A DNA stretch of 64,000 bases from contig JBBPTG010000055.1 in assembly GCA_038093975.1 (NCBI GenBank), positions 1 to 64,000 of the forward strand. The letters are read 5' to 3'. Source of the DNA: Chalciporus piperatus. Lineage: Eukaryota; Basidiomycota; Agaricomycetes; Boletales; Boletaceae. This document shows positions 23,616 to 33,536 of this stretch, piece after piece. Numbering within the stretch: position 1 is the first letter of the stretch; each line of letters begins with the position of its first letter. The notes beneath the pieces are model-generated. The model searched no databases. It was not told the DNA's origin and saw nothing but the letters and a program-made list of their open reading frames with translations. The position numbers and the translations under genes are program-made.

Positions 23616-24082
23616 CTAGTTCAAGTTTATCGGAGAACATCCAAAGTTGATGAAACCGCTCTAAATTCAACCGGGTTCGCAAGTTCAACGAAAAATCAAA
23701 CGCAGGAATTGGGAGACCCACCTGGCTGTTGTTGGCGCAGCATACAGGCTGCTGCTGACAAGCGGCGCCTTCACCTGCTCCAATGATGTTGAGAGGAATG
23801 CAGTTGAGCCCAACGCTATCAGCGGGGTCGTAGGTGAGGCCGAGGAGGTCAAGGATAGATGCGACATCGCTAGCCTAGATGGGTTCGATGAGCGTCAATA
23901 ACGATGGTAACTCGGTTGAAACGTACGTTGGAGACGCTGTTGCAGCAAGAGAGACTGCCAGTGTTGCACTGACCGGCGCCAGTGGAGGTGGAGCTGTCTG
24001 TACGACGGGTGTGTCGTTCCATACGCGCGCAGGCGGCGGCGGCGATGGCGACGGTGATGAGAGCGGAGATACGAGAGAACAT
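23616..24082 (-). CDS. Class I hydrophobin, 117 aa
   Basis: Three exons, 24082–23927, 23874–23722 and 23660–23616, join in frame. The protein starts with a hydrophobic signal peptide (MFSRISALITVAIAAAACA). The eight hydrophobin cysteines are all present: QC, then SCC, LNC, AAC, VCC and FGC. Spacing is CxxxxxxCC early, a long loop to NC, then GEGAACQQQPVCC and the last Cys close to the C-terminus. Hydrophobins are secreted and self-assemble at air–water interfaces on hyphae and fruiting bodies. Introns of 52 and 61 nt sit at positions typical of Agaricomycete hydrophobins: one shortly after the CC pair and one before the last Cys. A TATA-like box lies about 65 bp upstream of the ATG. Confidence 0.93.
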
Positions 24083-24144
24083 GGTTATCAGGAAGAGCGA
24101 GGATATGGGGCTGGAAAGCTGGGATTCTTGGGGGTGGGCATCGC

Positions 24145-24153
24145 TGTATTTAT
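24145..24153 (-). promoter_or_regulatory. TATA-like box of the hydrophobin gene
   Basis: On the minus strand this reads ATAAATACA, about 65 bp upstream of the hydrophobin ATG, a usual place for a fungal TATA element. It is inferred from position and sequence only. Confidence 0.45.
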
Positions 24154-24934
24154 GTTGTCGGTGAGTGGAGAAGAATGTATCTCGGAAAGGAAATGATCGG
24201 CGACCTGGGGATAGGCATACTCTCCGTCAGATGAAGGTGACGTCAATCAGCATTCCTCTGGAATAACGATGTGACACAGAACAACGTCGCATCGACGTCG
24301 GAGTATATCAGCATGCACAACTTGGCAGATGACTTTCCCGAGATGCCCGCTCGAGATCGCTCCACTGCTCCAGTGTTCCAGAATCTAAAACTCGCTACGG
24401 CTCGAATTGAACGTCGGTGGACCTTGCCTACAGCTATTTTCTCAGTCGTAAACATGGCAAAATGAGGCTGCATCCGAAATGCGATTCGTTTATGCTGAAA
24501 CGGAAGGCAATTTGAACAACAGTACCATAAGGATCCGCTTTGGCGGTTTTCGAGGCACGGCCACTCACAGTCACGCAGGATGGTGCGTAGATGAAGACTA
24601 GAACCTTAAACTGCGCCTGCAACATGCATATATGCGCGTCGGTACGCACCACTAGAGCGAAACATACCCTTTTCATGCATGTTTCGAATCAGCACCGTTT
24701 GCATACGCGTTAACATCGTATGAAAACAGCTCATGAATCGCGTGATGACAGGTGTCAATCTAGTTGAGGTGCAACAAGCTTCAGTATCCCGAAAACTAAG
24801 TAGATCTAACACTCACATGGATGTCTAGTCGTGAACGAACTACGTCTTATTGGCTGCCATAAAGGTTTCGAACATCGACCGTCAGAGCTGATCTTTGGGC
24901 ACCCTGTTACCCCATCCTACATATGTACAATCGT
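24154..24934. other. Intergenic, no gene supported
   Basis: Small minus-strand frames at 24243–24473 and 24434–24676 show no family features. This probably includes hydrophobin upstream DNA and the 3' flank of the prefoldin gene. Confidence 0.45.
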
Positions 24935-25573
24935 TCACGACGTGCTCTTAGACGACCCCTGTGCCTGTGTTTGGATCTTTGACTGCATCACGTTGATCAA
25001 GTAGTTCATGTTGTCCTGCTTCTTCTGAATAGTATCCGAGAGCGTATCCAGGTTTGTACGGATGAACTCCGCTTTGGCCTCGTAGTACTTGGTTGCTTCG
25101 GCGCGTGTCTGAATCTAATCAGTAACATGAGACACGTTTTAAGTTGTGGTCGATTACCTTCTTGACGTAGTAACCTGTTCCGATGTCGATTACGACATGC
25201 TCCGTGTCACTGAGTTTACCAGGGACGTAGAGCGAGTTGGTGAGAGGTACCAAGATCGTCGTGCCTAGTCAATCACCATATCTGATCAGAACGTGGGACG
25301 CGTCTAGCTGACAAGACTCACTAGAATTCTTTGGCTTCACTTCAGCGACATTCTCGAGGCAAGACTTGAATTTGGATTGAGCCTGCTTGAGTTGGGCAAA
25401 GGAATTGGTGAGGTGATTCAATTCCTGGCACGCGACTTGACGTCAGAATCGGTTGAGTGAACCGTGATGACGATATAGAAATTAACAACCTCTTCTAACT
25501 GGCGCCTAACGTCAGCAAGCTGCTGGATGTCCAAGTCGGAGACGTTGATCTGCTGTGGTTGAGACGATGCCAT
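24935..25573 (-). CDS. GIM5: Prefoldin subunit 5
   Basis: Four exons, 25573–25490, 25424–25322, 25264–25158 and 25108–24935, join in frame to 155 residues, the normal prefoldin-alpha length. The subunit is part of the hexameric prefoldin that hands unfolded actin and tubulin to the CCT chaperonin in the cytosol. An N-terminal coiled-coil helix ([17 protein letters not shown]) leads to the central beta segment [15 protein letters not shown], with [13 protein letters not shown] after it. A C-terminal coiled coil ([17 protein letters not shown]) closes the fold. Introns are 49–65 nt with good signals. The first donor (GTTGTT) is weaker than the rest. Confidence 0.9.
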
Positions 25574-26177
25574 GGACGGTGAGTAGAAAGGTTGTTTGGC
25601 GTGATTATGATGTGTGACTTGAGTGTGACAATTGACCCCTGTACGCAACCTTGTTCGAAAACGAAGACGGCAACGCAGTTGCTTTGTAGAAATGTAGAAT
25701 ACTATCTGGTACCACGGAATCTTGGCAAGTTTTTCACTGCAAGCACCCTGTAGATGCATAATTGTGGTCGCGCATCTTAGTATGTACTTGAAGGAGCACC
25801 AGGTCGACGAGTCGGCGGACACTGTAACTCTCCCTAACTCGAGTCACTCTCCAGACACATGATCGCCTCAGGTATGGTTAGCTCGTCCTCAGATTGTCCC
25901 TTGCAAAATCAGATGCCAAAAAACGAATTAATAGTGTGTGTCGAACCGAGTGAATCGAGCATAGACTCGGAGGTTAGCGTTGACATGTGAAAGGGTGTTC
26001 TCGTCATCCTGTTTGAGATAAGTTGCGCATCCAACTGTGGCACGTCTTCTTCGCACAGAGCATCAACAGTGCATCAGTCTCGTCCTTCCTCTTGAACAAA
26101 CAAAACAAAGTTCGACTAACCCCTACGAGGCAGTTGCTTGCGCCGACCTGATAGAGTCTGTCAGCAGTGCCGTTGAA

Positions 26178-26251
26178 AGCATGCTCATCATGGATGGTGC
26201 TGGCACTCAGCGCTTACAGTAATTCTCAGCGCCGTCCATGATGAGCACGCT
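26178..26251. repeat. Imperfect 25-bp inverted repeat
   Basis: 26178–26202 pairs with 26227–26251 with about three mismatches; the core CTCATCATGGA is matched by TCCATGATGAG. The 24-nt spacer ends the stem-loop. No coding function is evident. Confidence 0.8.
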
Positions 26252-26451
26252 CTATTCATCCATCATTGATCTCTACGAACAACGCTCACTGATTCCAGCT
26301 GTTGCTGCAATTTTCTTTATTTTCATTCAAGCAGATATGGTCACGATCTCCTCTTTTACAGTTGGAAATATGTTGACAAGGCATATACTCGAGAACGCAA
26401 TCACTACATTTGTCCTAGCTTTATTTGCCAGTGGTCACTGGAGAAGAGTAG

Positions 26452-26496
26452 GAACGACTGTCTTCCTACCTGAGGGGGTGCTTACGGGAGACTAGG
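26452..26496 (-). repeat. Dispersed ~45-bp repeat, copy 2
   Basis: Reads GAACGACTGTCTTC, then CTACC, then GGGAGACTAGG on the plus strand, the inverse of copy 1 at 23321–23370. Its central part is closest to the right end of the element at 60310–60480. Confidence 0.65.
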
Positions 26497-26996
26497 TTCA
26501 GCCAAGAGTTTGCAGCTAGCTATGATTCAGATGCTTCAAGCTTCAAGTCGCCTGCACACGTATAAGTAGCATCGGCCAACTTGAAGCTGAACTGCGAGAG
26601 CCCAACCCAACTTCACAGCCCACTTTGCCCATCCACAGGTTCGAGCCAGCCTCGGGCTGGTAAACCCTTCGGATTTTCACCCAACCACACAAGATCATAT
26701 GTCTAGGCTACGTATCACATCCGTTGCAGCACGAGCGGTGCGCTATCATGCAGAAGAGGTGCTACCGCAGTATCAGGTAACTCTTATCTTCTCTTCCGTT
26801 CGAAGAAGACAGTATTACTGATCAGAAGAGGGTACAAATGACAGCTACAGTATAAGCGAGGGCTGAGAATGCCTTACACATTCACATCCCAAGGTTCTGA
26901 GTAACGCAATGGCGGAAAGATACTTTCACGTTACGGAACTTGAACATGAATCTCGGTCCGTCTGGCAACACTTTTTCCCATCAGCTTTGGCTCATC

Positions 26997-27006
26997 GATA
27001 TAAGAA
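26997..27006 (+). promoter_or_regulatory. TATA-like box of the small secreted protein gene
   Basis: GATATAAGAA lies about 65 bp upstream of ATG 27067. Assigned by position and sequence only. Confidence 0.45.
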
Positions 27007-27066
27007 AGATGTCTCTCGGCCTTCAGCAAGCTCGATAGTTGTGGACGCCCACATTACACTCTAAAC

Positions 27067-27387
27067 ATGCGTTTCTCGGTCTCCTTCCTGCTCGCTACAT
27101 TCTTTGCGACCGCTGCATTCGCCTTTGACGATGTCAGCCCAGTCCCTCGCAGCTCTCTCCTCTCCCGCGCCATCGATAGAGGTGTTTGCAATGGCAAATC
27201 GTGCTGCGCTTACAATCTGCCATGCAACCGATTCCTCCCTGGAGGAAATTGCTGCTCGGGTTTGAAATGCTGCGGCGGCCTCCAAAATCCTGTATGACAG
27301 AACCATTTCCCCGACTTGCAAAACACTCACATTTGATTCATATTATAGGTTTGCAGGACGCCAAAAGACTGCAACAGCATCTTTTGA
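27067..27387 (+). CDS. Small secreted cysteine-rich protein, 87 aa
   Basis: Two exons, 27067–27291 and 27349–27387, are separated by a 57-nt intron. The first 19 residues form a signal peptide ending FFATAAFAF. The mature part holds ten cysteines: C, CC, C, CC, CC, C, C. Visible blocks are CNGKSCCAYNLPC, GNCCSGLKCC, then VCRTPKDC near the C-terminus. The spacing suggests a compact disulfide-knotted fold. Small secreted Cys-rich proteins are common in fungi and often act as effectors, defence or development proteins; none can be assigned here. I do not recognise a named family. It is unrelated to the hydrophobin 3 kb away. Confidence 0.75.
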
Positions 27388-27924
27388 GGCGACTTGAATG
27401 TCTGCCAAGTACGAGGTGAGTAAATATGTCCGCAGTTATAATTCATGACTTACTAATTCCAGTACCTTAGTGACTTCAATGTTGCCATTTAGCGAGCTCG
27501 AGTTGTACTATTAGTGCTAGGGATTTCTCCTGTCTGATTTTCCGAGTCCGAGTCTTCCACATCAAAAGTGCTTTGTAAATCAATGTCGTTGTTCCCTTAT
27601 TGTTATGATGCAGAGTCAGAACCCGGGGGCCATTTCACTAGCCCTATGAGGCATATATGATCTAACCCACTACAATCTCAATCGTCTCCGAGGCATGACA
27701 GCATGAGTGTCTGACAATCACGACACCTCATGTATGTGCACGTGAAGTGACCAGGTATCATAAGTGACTAGAACCCACTGGGGTTCGATGGATTCGTTCG
27801 TATGTCCCGCACACTCTGGAGCTAGAGGATCATAGTCAACATGATGGCACTAGGGAATAAAAAGCAACTTGTCAGCTCGTATGCTAACGTGGCGGCGCCC
27901 AAAACAGCATACCTGAAGGATAAT
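27388..27924. other. Intergenic, 3' flank of the secreted protein gene
   Basis: No gene or repeat is recognised. Confidence 0.45.
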
Positions 27925-28440
27925 CAAGCTCTTCGTCACTTTTAGATACCATGGCCCTAAATATATTTTCGCGTACATCAACACGCAAAATCGAAGGGCA
28001 CGAAATAGGCACGACCTAGAGCCATCGCCGAGCCAATAAAACCGATTCTTGATACCATCAAGATATTCGTAGTTGTAGTCCTCCCAAAGGGGACGCTCGA
28101 ACGCTCACTCAGCATGAAGGCATTATTCCTTGCCCATCTTGTACCATGGCGGCACTTCGCACTGTATGCGGTCTGTTTCTCATTAACGACAAGTGGACAC
28201 ATACGGAGCTACAGATACCTAGGCCGGAACGACCGATGACTGCGCATGGGAACTTATAGCTTGTGTCATAACCTATGACGACGTCAGGTATTTGTTGGTC
28301 GTGATACATGTTGTGACTGTGCTCACCAGTCGCGCAAATCAAAGTATCGAGGTCGTAGTGATGGCCGTCTGGTGTCGTTTCTAGACCTGCAATCGTGGTA
28401 CACCGACTATCCTTAGGGACGAAATCGACCTGGGGAATAT
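27925..28440 (-). pseudogene. Flavin-containing monooxygenase, C-terminal remnant
   Basis: Read on the minus strand, an exon gives DFVPKDSRC and HHYDLDTLICAT. An intron near 28320–28270 then leads to GYDTSYKFP and VIGRSGLGI. Together these form the DxLIxATG(F/Y)DT block of flavin monooxygenases and Baeyer–Villiger-type enzymes. Further along, RPLWEDYNYEY and NRFYWLGDG match the family's usual end, ending in KSDEELDYPSG. The N-terminal FAD (GxGxxG) and NADPH sites were not found in the 1.1 kb upstream, so at least half the enzyme is missing. Exon joins in the middle are unclear. Confidence 0.55.
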
Positions 28441-29579
28441 TTGAATGATAAGAACCATCTCAAAAGTTGAAAAACGTATGTTGTCTTCGAGAAGGCGGTT
28501 CATTGGGTGCACGGGATACCTCGCAGACGACGTGTTCGAGGTCCAATGGACGATAGTGGATGTCACTTGGTTTACCCTCTATCAAATTGAACGTCTAGTC
28601 TGCCTGTCAGAATATAAGGCGTTGCTTGATGCGAAGAAAATTAAGGACTCACTGAGAGGGTCTGGAAAGCCGTCGAGCGACGACTCGCATGTATTTAACG
28701 GAAGCTCTCTTTGTGGATGCGTTCCTCGCTCGTCGTCCGGGTGTACATCGTCTTGATACCCGCTTGTCGTCGTCGTCAGAACGCTCACAATGAGGATGAA
28801 GACAGCGATGAGAACTTGCGTCGAGGGAGCAGAATAGTCGAGGAGGAAAGGAAAAGGACGTCGAGGGCGAGAAAACGAGGAGGAACGGCGCGCGTCGACG
28901 CCACGCCGTCACGATGTTCCCTAGTCAGACGAAGAGGGCTCGACCTCTATGGAAGTCGAACTCACGATGATCCGTTTGCGGGAGATCTTGCGAGCGGAAC
29001 CCAATAGCGCGCCTCCTCCCTTACCCCCCCTGTGACCGCGATGCTCAGTCGAATCTTCCGGGCCAGGTTAACTTTAGTCTCCCGAGTCGTTCGGTTGATT
29101 TTTGGGCGGGAACCCTGTCGGGAAAGACTCGGAGTGGAACCGCATCGGCAATAAATGAGAGTGGATTTACTGCGTCAAAAACTGGGAAACATCCGAGAGC
29201 GTTGTGTCCTGAATCGCCATGATGGGGAGAGCTAGCGAGGATCCAATTGATTTTGGTTTCCATCCATCCATCCAGGAAGTGATTCTCAACGATCGATCTG
29301 TGGAATTTACAAGATCCCTCCTGGAAGACTACTATGAACAACAAAGTGCTGGTAGCAGCAGAGGAGGTAATTTACGCTTTTGGACCGTGAGAGGCGTGCA
29401 AGGGCGTGCACCAATAAGACGGACATTGACTCCACCACGCTCACCGCAGGCCCAGGTACCCCAAGCTGCCTGCTGGCAACAGCAGCCCGCAGCTGTCCAG
29501 AAGATGATGGAAAACCTCGACCAGAGAGAACGCATACCACAGGACATAGGTACCTCTCCATTCTCTACTCTTTCTACAG
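28441..29579. other. No firm gene; possible 5' exons of the DENN gene
   Basis: An open segment starting at ATG 29219 (MMGRASEDPIDFGF…) followed by a good donor at 29367 and an acceptor at 29449 looks protein-like. I could not join it in frame to the DENN gene, so it may be a separate short gene or unresolved 5' exons. 28441–29200 shows nothing convincing. Confidence 0.35.
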
Positions 29580-31672
29580 CTGACCGAGTTTTGGGTTGCG
29601 CCCTCAGTTGCTATATTCCATGCTTCATTTCATCCAACTAAGGGCAACGTGGTCGACTGGTGCTTGAAGGCGAGCGATGGTGTGTAGAACGACTTTGGAT
29701 TTGAGTTTCCTCTCAATAGCGCCATAGATCTCCCCCTCGACGGTGTCGAGTTCAGCACCCTTCCCAGCGGTCTGCACCTCGTCGACAGAGACGTCGTGTG
29801 CGTTAAATTCTTGCGACTTTGTTACCGTCACTGTATTCACAGGGTTCACCCTCAGTTATTTCACGAAAGACAGTCACTCCGGCGTCTGTGTCTTCCGCCG
29901 CCGCCGCACGACTGAACATGGGCAACGTGGATTCCGACTTTCCTCTCTTGGTATTCTGCTTGTAAAATCAACCAGACCAAGACCGTGGAGACACGTGGAT
30001 GCACTCAAGATTCTCGTCGATGGTATTTACTTGTCTCTGCAGACAAGAGGGGTACTAGAGCCAGTGGAAGCCGATTGGGAACCGGCCAAGGCATTCTTCG
30101 AAGAACGCAAGGTTCGGAGGGCTGATCTCGGCGGAGCTGGGAATTGGCATGGATGGAGTCACGAACTGGATAACGTGAGTGTTACTGTTCTTGGGTGGGT
30201 TTGATGTTCTGACGAGACTTTTCTAGCCTGATATTGAGTATTCGCCATCGAATGCAACATTGCACCTCCCCCATCTATTGCGGATACTTGGACCATCTGC
30301 GCTTACCGTGTATAAACACGTACTCGGTCGAAGGCGTATTCTGATCTACACGTTGCCGCCGGTGGAAGCCGCATGCATTCTCTGTCAGGTTGCGGCTGAC
30401 ATTGTCTACGAAGCCCAACTGGATCCTTCCTTGCTTACAACATCCGAAGGGATGGAAGACCCCTCTTCGTGGGCCCGTACCCGACTTAAGGGAAAATCCA
30501 AAGAGGGTATCAAAGTCCTCGGCATGGTCACCCTCAGCGATCTGGACAAGATGCACCACGAAGGAAAGACAGGCCGGGGATGGATCGCATGCACTACGGA
30601 TGCGATATTCCTCGAAAAACCCTCATACTACGATCTCGTGATTGACCTGACGACTTCTACGCCTTCAAGAACGTCGAGACCGACGTTGTATTTGTCTAAA
30701 CCGATTCAACAACCGACTGCCAGAGGTCCAACTCATCGACTTTCGCTCGTACGCTTCACCTGGAGCGATGTAAAATTGGTATGTTCTACGATCCGACCGC
30801 AGTCGGTGTCCTAGAAACTAATGGATGTGCAGTGGAACGAACTAGATCGGATCCTGCAACTGGAGGGGAACGATTGTTTGTACGATTGTTGCCAACTTTC
30901 TCCCGAGCTCAATCCAAAGGCAAAACCTCCGCTGTCACCTTGGACAGATGCGTGGCAACTCTACGAAGACGCCTGCCTTGTTTGTGCCGGCCTCTGGATT
31001 GGGTCGTGGCGAGGCAACTCTCCCGCCTCTTACTCGACCGGGAATGGATCGATGGCGAACTGGGGAAGTGTGAAATTGGAAGGAGATGACGATCTGAGTA
31101 TCGAAGGAGCGTATATGCGTAATGTTGGACAAGGTATCGAAGGGAGGCCGAGTGGGAGCTCGGTTCCGAACGTGAAGGGAATGCGGAAATCGGGTGCAAT
31201 GTCTTTAAATGGTGGGCACACAGGCGAACCCTCTTCGTCTTCCACCGGCTCCCAGAGACGCCACGTCTCGACAAGTTCTAGATTGACGTCAGCGTCCATG
31301 CCGAGGCTCAGCGGACCGGCGGATGTAACGGGAGAAGATGGCGTCGACCACGAGCAAGCGTTGCAGGAGCGCCGGGAACGACAGGTTTTGACGACGCTCG
31401 CATTGCTTCAGACGTTCCACGCAAACACATGTTTCCAGCTCTCGCGTCTCGCAAGCTTAATCCCATCATCGACCTCCGGTGCTTCCTCATCCGCGTACGG
31501 GGAGGTGATCGGTATCACACCCAAGGATATCTTGTCGTTCGAACTGGGGCCGCTCAGTTCGGTGGACGCTCGGTACCTCGAATGGCTTGCGGAGGAGTAT
31601 GGAGGTGGGGCGCGGTTTGTCGTGAAGAGAGGTTGGAAGGACCTCTTTGGAGTCTTTTTCGGGTTTGGTTGA
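29580..31672 (+). CDS. DENN-domain protein of the DENND11/LCHN family (5' end unresolved)
   Basis: The first firm exon starts at 29580 and contains VAIFHASFHPTKGNVVDW, the start of a uDENN domain. An intron ending at a GCCATAG acceptor gives LDGVEFSTLPSGLH. After the next, YFTKDSHSGVCVFRRR and EHGQRGFRLSSLGILL follow. The central DENN part has LLRILGPSALTVYKHVL and RRRILIYTLPPVEAA. A further intron precedes WNELDRILQLEGND, and the last exon runs to TGA 31670–31672 with a Ser-rich loop and a folded C-terminus. DENN proteins act as guanine exchange factors or scaffolds for Rab GTPases in membrane traffic; this subgroup is poorly studied in fungi. Initiator codon not identified. Confidence 0.65.
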
Positions 31673-32449
31673 ACGTTGTCGCTCTTTGCCGTGTGACCAT
31701 GTGGGCGTGTGCACCGTGACATTGCGTTTCTCTACGTTCGCTGGTCATCACCCCACCCCCAACTCCATACCCATCCACGTCATGACGACTTTCACGACAT
31801 CCCTCACTTGTGTCTGCGGTATATACGTATTTGATAGCTCGTGCACATACATATCCATGAACTGCATCTCGCGCCTGTTTGTTGATAGTTTGGACCCGTC
31901 TGTAATGCTTTTACTTTCTGTCCGTCGGGTTTGAGGTTCTGTCGCGCAATCCGATTCAGAGCGGAAGGTGCACTGTCCCGGGCCACGAAATCGATCCCCT
32001 AACCTGACGTTTGTGCCCTTCAGAACGAAAGTGCAGCACCAGATCGTGACCGACCGTGACGAGGCGTACTTACCACTTAGGTACTTACCTTGCTGGCAGA
32101 CTCTGATCCATAGTAGCTGCCATAGGGTGTGATGGCTTTTTCGCTCTATGCATTGACCCACAAGCTAACCAGTACTCATGCATCATGCATCGCTGTGATA
32201 TGATGAGGGGGCTAAAACATTTCTTCGACGTATCCAATCTTTGCATCCGGCGAGTACTACTGACAAAAATTGTTTTTCTGGCAGACTCGGGATATTATAG
32301 AGACGCTGAAGTTCCTCCTCTGATTGAGGGTAGCGTGCACCGTCATCGATTCATCCAGCACGGTCAGCTGCCACCGACTTTTCATATGATACTGTTACAA
32401 GCCGTCGAATGATCGCATGTGTAGTTTGCGTGGCAGCGGACGCTCGACT
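31673..32449. other. Intergenic between convergent genes
   Basis: No gene is seen. A short direct repeat of TACTTACC occurs near 32068–32090. Confidence 0.5.
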
Positions 32450-32846
32450 TCAGAGGGAGCATGTCAGCAACATATACAACAGCAAAGCCCGAGGGTCGGA
32501 AGCTAGGGGATTCCAAGTCTCAAACTCGTCCTGCTCTTCGTCGTCCTCTTCGTCCTCTTCAACTTCAGTGTCTTCTTCGTCTTCAGGGACTGAGGGCTTG
32601 TTGTCTGGTTCTGAACCTTCCGGTAATGGGAAATCGGAGTGTTTCTGCCTTTTGACTGCTGGTTCAAATCCCTGTGGACCAGCGAGCCCCTCTCGTGTGC
32701 TGGGCCCGGCCTCGTTCTCTGATGGTAGCTCGGATTTCTTGATGGGGGAAAGCCAATGGGATGATGTCCCTAGTAATATTCCTAGGTCGACTCACCTTCG
32801 CCTCGTTTGGAGGAAGATAACGCTTTCCCGAGCGCGTTGTGGGCAT
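32450..32846 (-). CDS. Small acidic protein, 112 aa, unrecognised
   Basis: Two exons, 32846–32796 and 32737–32450, are joined by a canonical 58-nt intron. The N-terminus MPTTRSGKRYLPP is a motif often seen at the start of otherwise unrelated basidiomycete proteins. The middle is Pro/Glu-rich. A strongly acidic run of Glu and Asp precedes a hydrophobic C-terminus (ALLLYMLLTCSL). The acidic run explains the Ser/Thr-rich antisense frame on the other strand. It may be a truncated copy of a longer gene. No function is proposed. Confidence 0.5.
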
Positions 32847-33019
32847 GGTAGTGGACGTTAAAGATAGGAATGCTGGTCGAGCTCCTATTCCTCGTGTAAA
32901 TCATATATCGATCGATGAGTCACGGATGATGGGCTGTAGCGAGAGGTGGCATGTTAAATGAGGCTCCGGAAAGCGCATCACCGGAAAGCGCATCACCTTG
33001 GAAGAGTAGCAGGAACGAC

Positions 33020-33400
33020 CGCCTTCCTACACTTCCGAGAGCGATCGACTTGGGACGAACGCGCAGAGGGAAAGACTCGCCGAGGTACACCCAAGGCGTC
33101 GGACCCCACGTCGTACCGAAGATGAACACTTGGAGGACAGCAAACGCGATCACGACACAACCTCCTGCCTTGTTGCGTGCTGTCAGCTCAGAGACGGGTG
33201 TACCAGTCGCCGGGAGGCAGTAGTGGCCGACGAATGCAACCTAGAGGGGGAGCCACGATTCGGTGATGGGACCGCCGCACAACGTGGGGAGCGACTTACG
33301 ATGAAGGCACAGACTGCTTGTGCAAATGCACCAAGGAGGAGAGCGCTGATTGTCATGTGTATTTGGCAGTGTTTGAGGCTGTGAGTGGACCCACTGACAC
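33020..33400 (-). pseudogene. MFS sugar-transporter fragment
   Basis: Two exons can be read on the minus strand: SALLLGAFAQAVCAF, a 5' GTAAGT donor and a CTCTAG acceptor, then VIAFAVLQVFIFGTTWGP and WVYLGESFPLRVRPKSIAL. The (P)W(V)Y…E(x)FPLR(x)R block is typical of the tenth helix and following loop of hexose transporters. Everything before and after about 100 residues is missing. Just downstream lies a 15-bp unit repeated twice (about 32967–32997). Confidence 0.6.
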
Positions 33401-33433
33401 CCACAAAGCAGGATCGACGGTGTCATGATTCGC

Positions 33434-33464
33434 AACGAGGGACCCAGCCTGCGGGTCCCTCGTT
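33434..33464. repeat. Perfect 12-bp inverted repeat with 7-nt loop
   Basis: AACGAGGGACCC at 33434–33445 pairs exactly with 33453–33464. It lies about 75 bp upstream of the WD40 gene start, next to the transporter fragment. Confidence 0.9.
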
Positions 33465-33536
33465 CCTCTTGAAGGTTTTTTTTCAGTATCTTTCATATCT
33501 TTTACTCTGACTCATTCTACAGTTCTATAGGCGCAT

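Larger units (their letters stand above)
25574..27066. other. Intergenic with an imperfect hairpin and a dispersed repeat
   Basis: No gene is supported. Contents listed separately are the inverted repeat 26178–26251, a dispersed repeat 26452–26496 and a TATA-like box near 26997. Another TATA-like stretch (GTATAAGTA) is near 26559. Confidence 0.5.

Noticed and set aside
30909..31299. Several minus-strand frames over the DENN gene
   Set aside because: They are shadows of the Ser/Thr-rich plus-strand coding sequence.
32409..32861. Plus-strand Ser-rich protein
   Set aside because: It is the antisense of the acidic 112-residue minus-strand gene, whose two exons have proper start, splice sites and stop.
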